NCBI GenBank assembly: GCA_027070385.1
Contig: JALXDW010000446.1
Span: 1 to 11,699 of the forward strand
Direction of reading: 5' to 3'
From: Chromatiales bacterium
GTDB taxonomy: Bacteria > Pseudomonadota > Gammaproteobacteria > UBA6429 > Thiohalophilaceae
Length of the DNA: 11,699 bases
Of the stretch, positions 5,794 through 11,699 are shown piece by piece. The position numbers and the translations under genes are program-made. Within the stretch, counting starts at the first letter, position 1; each line of letters opens with the position of its first letter. The notes beneath the pieces are model-generated. The model worked only from the letters and a program-made list of their open reading frames with translations. It did no database searches and was not told where the DNA came from.

Positions 5794-7073
5794 TCTATAT
5801 CAGTCGATTCCAGCGAACGAGTTGCGGTTTCGATTTGTTCCGGCTGGTTAATGGTTTTTTTCTCATTAATGCCAAGCTCTTTAAATTTACGTGCGCTGGG
5901 CAATATACGTGTATCGAAGGAGCCGACAGCATTATTAAAATGTTTGGTGCTGCTGTCCATACTTTTACCAAGTTTTGCCAGATGCTCGGAAAAAACCGCA
6001 AGGCGTTGGTAAAGCTCTTCACCAATATCCCGGATTTTATCGGCATTGGCCGCAAGTTGTTCCTGTCGCCAGCCGTAGGCAACCGCACGAAGCAGGGCAA
6101 CAAAACTGGTGGGTGTGGCAAGAATAATTTGTTTACTAAGTGCATCTTCCAGCAGGTTATGATCATAATCGAGTGCTGTTGACAGGAATTGATCACCTGG
6201 AATAAAAAGCACAACAAAGTCGGGCGTATTTTTAAGCTGGTTCCAGTAGGCTTTGCTGGCCAGCTCATTGACTCGTTGTTTTACATTTTTACAGTGACGT
6301 TGTAATGCAATGTCACGTTCTTCATCAGTAGCGGCATCCACAGCGGTGAGATAAGCATCCAATGGCGTTTTGACGTCCACCACAATTTCTCTGCCGTCAG
6401 GCATTCGCACAATCATATCCGGGCGTTGCAAGGTATCTTCGGTTTTAATGCTTTCCTGAGTATAAAAGTCGCAGTGTTCAACCATTCCGGCGAGTTCAGC
6501 CAGACGTTTTAAGGTCATTTCCCCCCATTGACCACGTACTTCCGGGCGGCGTAAAGCCTGTACCAGGTTGCGTGTTTCATTTTGTAATGCAGACTGGTTG
6601 AGTGACATGGTTTCGAGATGCTGTTGCAATGCACCGTAGGCGTGTTTGCGATCTTTTTCAATGGCGTGCATTTGCTGCTGGTTTTTTTCGAGTGCTTCTT
6701 TTATGGGGTTAATCAATGTTTCAATGGCTTTTTCTTTTTCAGTTAAATCATGTTGAGCAGTGTTCTGAAATTTTTTCAGATTTTCATTGGCCAGCTTGAG
6801 AAATTCTTCGGTGTTGTGTTTTAGTGCCTGATTGGAGAGTGTGCTGAAGGTATGAGTCAGTTGTTCTTGCACCTTTTTCCGTTCGAGTTCCAGTGCCGTT
6901 AATTTTTCATCACTGGCCTTGCGTTCTAGTTCAAGTCGGGTTTCCAGGCTGATATTTTCCTGTTTTAATTTTTGAATTTTATTCTGGGCGTAAAGGTAAA
7001 CAACCAGACCAGTGACCATAGCCGTGATAACAGGGATAATAAAGAGCAGCATTTCTGGATTGAGAATATTCAT
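5790..7073 (-). CDS. rmuC: RmuC family protein (recombination limiting / DNA maintenance)
   Basis: RmuC of E. coli limits inversions at short inverted repeats; the family carries a predicted PD-(D/E)XK nuclease-like fold. This 427-residue copy has an N-terminal membrane segment (about 8-28), then a long Lys/Glu/Gln-rich coiled coil (about 30-170). The RmuC core has RGQWGEMTLKRLAE (180-193), RPDM (217-220) and VVDVKTPLDAY (231-241). Asp219, Asp233 and Lys235 fit the nuclease-like site. GYGWRQEQ-type sequence (here YGWRQEQLAANA) follows later, as in other family members. The start codon directly abuts the upstream phosphatase stop (TAG then ATG), implying translational coupling. The stop overlaps that of the small rightward gene. 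Whether it acts as a nuclease in this organism is not shown by sequence. Confidence 0.95.
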   Translation of the reverse strand: MNILNPEMLLFIIPVITAMVTGLVVYLYAQNKIQKLKQENISLETRLELERKASDEKLTALELERKKVQEQLTHTFSTLSNQALKHNTEEFLKLANENLKKFQNTAQHDLTEKEKAIETLINPIKEALEKNQQQMHAIEKDRKHAYGALQQHLETMSLNQSALQNETRNLVQALRRPEVRGQWGEMTLKRLAELAGMVEHCDFYTQESIKTEDTLQRPDMIVRMPDGREIVVDVKTPLDAYLTAVDAATDEERDIALQRHCKNVKQRVNELASKAYWNQLKNTPDFVVLFIPGDQFLSTALDYDHNLLEDALSKQIILATPTSFVALLRAVAYGWRQEQLAANADKIRDIGEELYQRLAVFSEHLAKLGKSMDSSTKHFNNAVGSFDTRILPSARKFKELGINEKKTINQPEQIETATRSLESTDID

Positions 7074-7757
7074 CTAAATAGTCCGGTACTGTTTTATCCA
7101 GTCAATAATATCGTGCGGTTGTTTAACAAGATCCGTTGCTCCCCATGTATGAGGGTGATCATCTTCGCCAATATAACCAAATAAGGCAACCAGTGTTTGC
7201 ATATTGGCATTTTGACCGGCTTCAATATCCCGTTTTGCATCGCCTATATATATAGTATCGGCCGGGGTACAGTTGATGAGTTCACAGGCATGGAGCAGGG
7301 TGGCTGGATGAGGTTTACGGGTTTCGAGGGTATCACCACTGACGATGCAGTGTGGTTGACTGGGTAAATTGAGAGCGGCCATCAATGGGTCGGTTAGCCA
7401 GCTGGGTTTATTGGTGACAATACCCCAGCTAATATTATTTTCTTTCAGGTAGCTTAAAACATTTTCAATGCCGGCAAATGGCCGGGTGAAACGTGCGATA
7501 TTTTGTTTGTAATATTCAAGTAACTGTTGGCGATAACCTTCAAAAGATGGGTGTTGTGGTTCAATTTGAAAGCCCAATTTAATCAATGCGATGCCACCAT
7601 TGGATACGACAGGGCGAATAGTTTCAAAGGGTAAAGTGGAGCGAGCATTTTTTGCAAGTACAAAGTTAAGTGCTTCAGCGAGATCCCGTGCAGTATCGGC
7701 AAAGGTACCATCGAGATCAAACAGTACGGCTTTTAGTTTTGGTTTGTTGCCTTTCAT
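7074..7757 (-). CDS. mupP: HAD-family phosphatase, MupP-like (N-acetylmuramate 6-phosphatase; alternatively phosphoglycolate phosphatase)
   Basis: A 227-residue HAD hydrolase with all four motifs: DLDGT (14-18, nucleophile Asp14 and Asp16), VTNKP (114-118), Lys148 in RKPHP, and GDAKRD (172-177). An alpha-helical cap lies between motifs I and II, as in Gph/MupP proteins. Two features point to MupP over generic Gph: location directly after ubiG in the gyrA–mtnA–ubiG block, and the C-terminal GYIGEDDHPHTWGATDLV, which recalls Pseudomonas MupP (GYI..EDNP.HWGAD). MupP removes phosphate from MurNAc-6-phosphate in peptidoglycan recycling, feeding AmgK and MurU. Those genes are not in this window, so the substrate is inferred. 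The start is 15 bp past the ubiG stop without a clear ribosome site, and the stop abuts the rmuC start. Confidence 0.85.
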   Translation of the reverse strand: MKGNKPKLKAVLFDLDGTFADTARDLAEALNFVLAKNARSTLPFETIRPVVSNGGIALIKLGFQIEPQHPSFEGYRQQLLEYYKQNIARFTRPFAGIENVLSYLKENNISWGIVTNKPSWLTDPLMAALNLPSQPHCIVSGDTLETRKPHPATLLHACELINCTPADTIYIGDAKRDIEAGQNANMQTLVALFGYIGEDDHPHTWGATDLVKQPHDIIDWIKQYRTI

Positions 7758-7772
7758 TTATTGGTACAGATT

Positions 7773-8486
7773 TTATGCCTGGCAATGGACAAGGTAATTG
7801 ACATCCACATCAAAGCCTAAAGCGTAACGTTTGCTAAACGGGTTGTAGGTCATACCGGTCAATTCACGGGCATTGAGACCAGCCTTTCTGATCCAGCTGG
7901 TCAGTTCAGAGGGTTTAATAAATTTTTCGTAGTGGTGAGTGCCTTTCGGTAACATACGCAGGATATATTCAGCACCGACTATTGCCAGTAAATAAGACTT
8001 GGGATTGCGATTAATGGTAGAAAAAAACACGTTACCACCCGGTTTAACAAGTTGTGCGCAAGCTTTAATAATCGAAGCCGGATCCGGAACATGTTCAAGC
8101 ATTTCCATGCAGGTGACCACATCAAACTCCCCTGAATGTTGCTCTGCCATTTCTTCTGCTGTGATTTGCTGGTAGTCAACTTCCACACCGGATTCATGTT
8201 TGTGAAGCCGTGCAACTTGTAGTGGTGCATCCCCCATGTCTATACCGGTAACGTTGGCACCTCGTTGCGCCATGCTTTCTGTTAAAATACCGCCACCGCA
8301 ACCGACATCGATTACTTTTTTGTCTTTTAAACCGTTGCTGCGGTGTTCGATATAATCGAGCCGCAGAGGGTTAATTTCATGTAGCGGTTTAAATTCACTG
8401 TCCTTATCCCACCAGCGTGAAGCGAGTGCTTCAAACTTTTCTATTTCAGCCTTGTCGATATTGACATTATTAGTTTGTGCATTCAT
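7773..8486 (-). CDS. ubiG: Ubiquinone biosynthesis O-methyltransferase UbiG
   Basis: S-adenosylmethionine-dependent enzyme performing both O-methylations of the ubiquinone ring. At 237 residues it has the usual UbiG length. The N-terminus shows the UbiG hallmark [19 protein letters not shown] (18-36). The SAM-binding fold follows with DVGCGGG (60-66), GIDMGD (81-86) and EMLEHVPD (128-135), and then [10 protein letters not shown] and the [14 protein letters not shown] segment. All of these are well conserved. Gaps of 20 bp upstream and 15 bp downstream place it inside the mtaD–ubiG–mupP–rmuC operon. SAM use links it loosely to the MTA/SAH enzyme upstream, because methyl transfer yields S-adenosylhomocysteine; this functional link is inferred. 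Confidence 0.97.
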   Translation of the reverse strand: MNAQTNNVNIDKAEIEKFEALASRWWDKDSEFKPLHEINPLRLDYIEHRSNGLKDKKVIDVGCGGGILTESMAQRGANVTGIDMGDAPLQVARLHKHESGVEVDYQQITAEEMAEQHSGEFDVVTCMEMLEHVPDPASIIKACAQLVKPGGNVFFSTINRNPKSYLLAIVGAEYILRMLPKGTHHYEKFIKPSELTSWIRKAGLNARELTGMTYNPFSKRYALGFDVDVNYLVHCQA

Positions 8487-8506
8487 TTGTGTTTACTCAA
8501 TGTGTT

Positions 8507-9820
8507 TTACGAGTTAATTTTTTGTTGCCATTGATGTGCTGTCTGGCAAAGCTGTTCAGTGTCAAGGGTGGTTAATTGATGTTGTTTAACAACATGTGTG
8601 CCGGCCACCCATACATCACTGACCTGTTGGCGGTTGGCTGCATAGACCAGCTGTGAAAGTGGATTGTACATCGGTTGGGTTTCCAGTGCTGATAAATCCA
8701 CGGCAATTATGTCGGCCGCTTTGCCGGTTTCAAGTGAGCCGATTTCTTTTTCTAATCCTAATGCTTTTGCGCCATTAATGGTGGCCATGCGTAATGCCTG
8801 TTCAGCTGATACAGCGCTTGCATTTTTGGCAACTGCTTTAGCTAGCAGAGCGGCAGTGCGCATTTCTGAAAACATATCCAGATCATTATTGCTGGCAGCA
8901 CCATCGGTTCCTAATGCCACGTTTATGCCTGCATCGATTAATTTTTGTAGAGGGCAAAAACCACTGGCCAGTTTTAAGTTGGATTCTGGACAATGTGCAA
9001 TTTGAACACCGTGGGTTGTGAGTGTTTGAATATCTTCATTGGTTAACTGTGTCATATGCACAGCAATTAAACGTGAGGATAAGAAACCGGATTTTTCCAG
9101 TCGCTCAATAGGACGTAGCCCTGTGTCGGTTACTGCCTGGTTCACTTCGTCTTCTGTTTCATGTAAATGAATCTGAATGGGTATATCGAGTTCTTCTGCA
9201 AGGGTATTAATTTTTTGTAAGGCTTCGTCTGAAACAGTGTAGGGCGCATGAGGGGCAAACGATGTTTTTATTAAAGGGTTGCCACGTAATTGATCATGCA
9301 GGGCCAAGCCTTTACGCAGGTAGTCATCAGCATCTTGTGCGTAAGCCGAGGGGAAGTTAATCACGATTAAACCCACTGAAGCACGTATATGAGCCTGTTC
9401 GGCAGCACGTGCGACTTCTTCAGGAAAAAAGTACATGTCGGTAAAACAGGTAGTGCCACCACGCAACATTTCTGCACAGGCGATCAGGCTTCCGTCATAG
9501 ACAAATTCATTACTGACCCATTTGGCTTCTGTTGGCCAGATATGCTCGTTTAACCAGGTCATTAAAGGCAGGTCGTCAGCAAGGCCACGCATCAGAGTCA
9601 TTGCTGCATGGCCATGGGTATTAATCAGGCCGGGGAGTAGGGCGTGGTTATCTAACCGATGAATTTCATTGGCATGGTATTGTGTATCGGCTTCGTTGGA
9701 TGGAAGCAGTGCAAGGATGCGCCCTTTATCTATCGCAATCGAATAATTTTCATAAACGGTTGCTGCCGGTTCAATGGGAATAAGCCATTTTGCATGGATC
9801 AAGGTGTCGATATTTTGCAT
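8507..9820 (-). CDS. mtaD: 5'-methylthioadenosine/S-adenosylhomocysteine deaminase (TRZ/ATZ amidohydrolase)
   Basis: A cytosolic zinc amidohydrolase of 437 residues, predicted to deaminate methylthioadenosine (and possibly S-adenosylhomocysteine) to the inosine form. It shows the metal site NTHGHAAMTLMRG (His69, His71), HLHETEDE (His218 as ligand, Glu221 as catalytic acid/base), AHCPESN (His276) and GTDGAASNNDLDM (Asp306). The flanking small beta-sandwich halves contain the N-terminal strands and GKAADIIAVD near the C-terminus. In P. aeruginosa the equivalent gene beside mtnA (PA3170) is an MTA deaminase. It is the first gene of a leftward operon, divergent from mtnA across 86 bp, with no strong ribosome site at its ATG. 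Substrate preference between MTA, SAH and other adenosines cannot be read from sequence. Confidence 0.93.
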   Translation of the reverse strand: MQNIDTLIHAKWLIPIEPAATVYENYSIAIDKGRILALLPSNEADTQYHANEIHRLDNHALLPGLINTHGHAAMTLMRGLADDLPLMTWLNEHIWPTEAKWVSNEFVYDGSLIACAEMLRGGTTCFTDMYFFPEEVARAAEQAHIRASVGLIVINFPSAYAQDADDYLRKGLALHDQLRGNPLIKTSFAPHAPYTVSDEALQKINTLAEELDIPIQIHLHETEDEVNQAVTDTGLRPIERLEKSGFLSSRLIAVHMTQLTNEDIQTLTTHGVQIAHCPESNLKLASGFCPLQKLIDAGINVALGTDGAASNNDLDMFSEMRTAALLAKAVAKNASAVSAEQALRMATINGAKALGLEKEIGSLETGKAADIIAVDLSALETQPMYNPLSQLVYAANRQQVSDVWVAGTHVVKQHQLTTLDTEQLCQTAHQWQQKINS

Positions 9821-9850
9821 AAAGTATTCAAATAGTTTGTAATAAAGTGG

Positions 9851-9863
9851 TGTTATGATAACA
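9851..9863. promoter_or_regulatory. Shared palindromic extended -10 for divergent mtaD and mtnA
   Basis: TGTTATGATAACA is a 13-bp palindrome around a central G. On the plus strand it reads TGt-TATGAT (-10 at 9854-9859) toward mtnA. On the minus strand it reads TGt-TATCAT (-10 at 9855-9860) toward mtaD. Each hexamer matches the consensus at five of six bases and has an extended TGn element, while -35 matches are poor on both sides. The two -10 elements overlap by five bases, so polymerase could occupy only one direction at a time. Predicted leaders are about 40 bases (mtnA) and 27 bases (mtaD). Confidence 0.5.
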
Positions 9864-9895
9864 GTTTTCGTCGCCAGTTAAAGATGTACAACAAT

Positions 9896-9900
9896 AAGGA
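9896..9900 (+). promoter_or_regulatory. Ribosome binding site of mtnA
   Basis: AAGGA ends 6 bases before the ATG at 9907. It is the clearest Shine-Dalgarno sequence in the window together with that of the GGDEF gene, and it fixes the mtnA start. Confidence 0.7.
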
Positions 9901-9906
9901 AAATCA

Positions 9907-10959
9907 ATGAGTAACGATGGTATTCAACCTGTTCAATGGCAAGATAATCAACTTTTACTGCTAGATCAGCGGCTATTACCGGAACAAACCGTTTATTTGC
10001 ATTACAGTAAATCCAACGAGGCAGCCGATGCGATCACCGATATGGTGGTGCGGGGTGCACCTGCAATTGGTGTAACAGCAGCTTATGCGATGGTACTTGC
10101 TGCAAGCGAAGCGATGGCAGTATCTGCCGATAACTGGCAGCAGGCCATGTCCCCTCTCATTGACTATCTTGCAAAAGCACGTCCGACGGCCATTAATTTA
10201 CATTGGGCGATTGTGCGAATGCAGGCCTGTGTCGATGCGCTGGATAGCAGTAAAGACGATGCTTTGGACATTTTGCTGGAGGAAGCCAAAACGATTCATC
10301 GGGAAGATATTCAGGCCAATAAAACCATGGGTGAATTTGCCAGTGCCTTGTTGCCTGAAAATTGCGGTGTGTTGACGCATTGCAATGCGGGTGCGTTGGC
10401 AACCGGTGGTTATGGTACTGCACTGGGCGTGATCCGTTCGGGGGTGGCCAATGGCAAAATTACGCATGTTTATGCCGATGAAACCCGTCCGTGGTTGCAA
10501 GGTGCACGTTTAACCGCCTGGGAATTATTACAGGACAAGATCCCGGTGACCTTGATTGCCGATTCGGCGGCTGCATATTTAATGCAGCAAGGTAAAGTGC
10601 AATGGATTGTGGTGGGGTCCGACCGGATTGCCGCGAACGGTGATGTCGCCAACAAAATTGGCACCTACAGTTTGGCGGTGGCGGCCAAATATCATGGTAT
10701 CAAGTTTATGGTGGCCGCACCCACCTCCACGATTGATATGAATATGCCTTCAGGGGACGGTATTCCCATTGAGTCACGCCCTGCAGATGAAGTACTTGGG
10801 GTCATGGGTCAGCGGGTTGCCGCAGAAGGGGCTGACAGTTGGAATCCGGTGTTCGATGTGACACCTGCAAGCCTTGTGGATGCCATTGTCACCGAGAAAG
10901 GAGTGGTCGAACAACCTAATACGGAAAAAATTCTGGCAATGATGCAATCAAGCAGTTAA
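9907..10959 (+). CDS. mtnA: Methylthioribose-1-phosphate isomerase MtnA
   Basis: Isomerises 5-methylthioribose 1-phosphate to 5-methylthioribulose 1-phosphate in methionine salvage. The 350-residue protein belongs to the eIF2B-alpha/beta/delta-like family. It shows MVVRGAPAIG (46-55), the catalytic Cys159 in LTHCNAGALATGGYGTALGV, the YADETRPWLQGARLTAWEL segment, and the catalytic Asp239 in VGSDRIAANGDVANKIGTY, all intact. It is divergent from the MTA deaminase gene. Together they suggest the route in which MTA is first deaminated to methylthioinosine and then cleaved by phosphorolysis, giving the MtnA substrate. The phosphorylase and the later mtnB/C/D genes are not here. Codon use is more G+C-rich than in hpnCDE. 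Confidence 0.97.
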   Translation: MSNDGIQPVQWQDNQLLLLDQRLLPEQTVYLHYSKSNEAADAITDMVVRGAPAIGVTAAYAMVLAASEAMAVSADNWQQAMSPLIDYLAKARPTAINLHWAIVRMQACVDALDSSKDDALDILLEEAKTIHREDIQANKTMGEFASALLPENCGVLTHCNAGALATGGYGTALGVIRSGVANGKITHVYADETRPWLQGARLTAWELLQDKIPVTLIADSAAAYLMQQGKVQWIVVGSDRIAANGDVANKIGTYSLAVAAKYHGIKFMVAAPTSTIDMNMPSGDGIPIESRPADEVLGVMGQRVAAEGADSWNPVFDVTPASLVDAIVTEKGVVEQPNTEKILAMMQSSS

Positions 10960-11035
10960 AAATATCAAAATTTATTCTCACGCTCTTATCCGGCCATACA
11001 GCGATTTTTAGCATTATGCAGTAGTTAGCAATACA

Positions 11036-11044
11036 TGGTACAAT
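11036..11044 (+). promoter_or_regulatory. Putative extended -10 promoter of gyrA
   Basis: TGGTACAAT gives an extended TGn plus TACAAT (-10 at 11039-11044), 76 bp upstream of the gyrA ATG. No good -35 lies 16-18 bp upstream. The predicted leader is about 70 bases and A-rich. The rest of the 161-bp gap after mtnA shows only a 4-bp stem at 10981-11003 before ATTTTTA, too weak to call a terminator. Confidence 0.4.
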
Positions 11045-11120
11045 TTGGGGCTTAAATCTGCTTAAAAACAGAAGAAACAAAACACGCAATCTGTAAAAAA
11101 ATAGAAGAATTAAATATTCC

Positions 11121-11699
11121 ATGACTGAATTCGCCAAAGAAATCCTGCCAATAAATATTGAAGATGAAATGCGTCAATCCTACCTGGATTACGCGATGAG
11201 CGTTATCGTGGGTCGGGCACTCCCGGATGTCCGTGATGGTCTCAAGCCGGTTCACCGTCGGGTACTTTATGCCATGCGTGTACTTGGCAATGACTGGAAC
11301 AAACCCTATAAAAAATCTGCTCGTGTTGTCGGTGATGTGATTGGTAAATACCACCCGCATGGTGATACTGCCGTTTACGATACCATTGTTCGTATGGCGC
11401 AACCGTTTTCTCTGCGTTATATGCTGGTGGATGGTCAGGGTAACTTTGGTTCGGTCGATGGTGATGCCCCGGCGGCAATGCGTTATACCGAAGTGCGCAT
11501 GTCTAAAATTGCGCATGAGCTTCTGGCCGACCTTGATAAAGAGACGGTCGACTTTACACCGAACTACGATGAATCCGAACATGAGCCGGAAATACTGCCG
11601 GCTAAAATTCCAAACTTACTGGTTAACGGTGCTGCTGGTATTGCGGTCGGTATGGCAACCAATATTCCGCCACATAATTTAACCGAAGTGATTAATGCC
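11121..11699 (+). CDS. gyrA: DNA gyrase subunit A, N-terminal part (runs off the right edge)
   Basis: The breakage-reunion subunit of DNA gyrase. 193 residues are present, numbered as in E. coli without gaps. They include the DNA-binding helix-turn-helix region, [14 protein letters not shown] (39-52), [18 protein letters not shown] (65-82) and the catalytic Tyr122 in [14 protein letters not shown]. The quinolone-resistance region reads [13 protein letters not shown]: Thr at position 83 and Asp at 87. Thr83 is the wild-type residue in Pseudomonas, so this alone does not indicate resistance. The start at 11121 is set by [17 protein letters not shown], the usual GyrA N-terminus. No strong ribosome site is seen; an A/G-rich GAAGAA lies about 13 bases upstream. 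It follows mtnA at 161 bp. Confidence 0.97.
   Translation, partial: MTEFAKEILPINIEDEMRQSYLDYAMSVIVGRALPDVRDGLKPVHRRVLYAMRVLGNDWNKPYKKSARVVGDVIGKYHPHGDTAVYDTIVRMAQPFSLRYMLVDGQGNFGSVDGDAPAAMRYTEVRMSKIAHELLADLDKETVDFTPNYDESEHEPEILPAKIPNLLVNGAAGIAVGMATNIPPHNLTEVINA

Noticed and set aside
5795..6268. Leftward 157-residue open frame inside rmuC
   Set aside because: It is an out-of-frame reading of the well-conserved RmuC core; RmuC itself is intact, so there is no frameshift.
10981..11008. Possible terminator after mtnA (CGCT…AGCG then ATTTTTA)
   Set aside because: The stem is only 4 bp with a loop of about 15 bases, which is within chance expectation.
11052..11582. Leftward 176-residue open frame across gyrA
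   Set aside because: It is the antisense shadow of a clearly coding gyrA frame. Its protein shows no recognisable domain.
11121..11699. Thr83 in GyrA as a quinolone-resistance change
   Set aside because: Thr at this position is the susceptible wild-type residue in Pseudomonas-type GyrA. Asp87 is also intact.
1..11699. Mobile elements, CRISPR arrays, tRNA or rRNA genes
   Set aside because: I scanned the gaps and found no repeat-spacer pattern, transposase motif, long terminal inverted repeats or RNA gene. The hpn insertion idea rests on gene order and composition only.

Overview
The window looks like chromosomal DNA from a gammaproteobacterium of moderate to low G+C content. The evidence is the run gyrA – mtnA – MTA/SAH deaminase – ubiG – MupP-type phosphatase – YciK-type dehydrogenase. 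From memory, this order closely resembles the Pseudomonas aeruginosa PA3168–PA3173 region, which also has a diguanylate cyclase (PA3177) nearby. I see no tRNA, rRNA, CRISPR array, transposase or phage gene. Two genes run off the ends: an AAA-type ATPase at the left and gyrA at the right. No stretch longer than 300 bases lacks a gene; the largest gaps are 197 bp (1488-1684), 161 bp (10960-11120) and 159 bp (393-551).

Layout from right to left. At the right edge gyrA (11121 to the end) and mtnA (9907-10959) read rightward. Divergent from mtnA, a leftward operon runs mtaD – ubiG – mupP-like – rmuC (9820 down to 5790), with gaps of 20, 15 and 0 bp. A 201-bp rightward gene for a small glycine-zipper membrane protein (5593-5793) follows. 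It overlaps the rmuC stop tail to tail and starts 21 bp from hpnC. A second leftward operon then runs hpnC – hpnD – hpnE – yciK-like (5571 down to 1685). It is followed by a GGDEF diguanylate cyclase gene (1487-552) with its own promoter-like sequence, and the start of a Ycf46-like ATPase gene (392 to the edge).

How the genes work together. HpnC, HpnD and HpnE form the complete three-enzyme bacterial route from farnesyl diphosphate to squalene, so the cell probably makes hopanoids or another squalene-derived lipid. The cyclase or epoxidase that would use the squalene is not here. MtaD and MtnA belong to salvage of methylthioadenosine through deamination and isomerisation. The phosphorylase joining those two steps is not in the window. 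UbiG acts in ubiquinone synthesis, the MupP-like phosphatase probably in cell-wall sugar recycling, and RmuC in genome maintenance.

No clearly new multi-gene system is present. The best candidates for a second look are the squalene genes nested inside a housekeeping block, the strand-reversed glycine-zipper microprotein between the two operons, a 13-bp palindrome that supplies an extended -10 element to both mtaD and mtnA, an Asp in place of the catalytic Ser in the YciK-like protein, and operator-like inverted repeats upstream of the diguanylate cyclase and ATPase genes.
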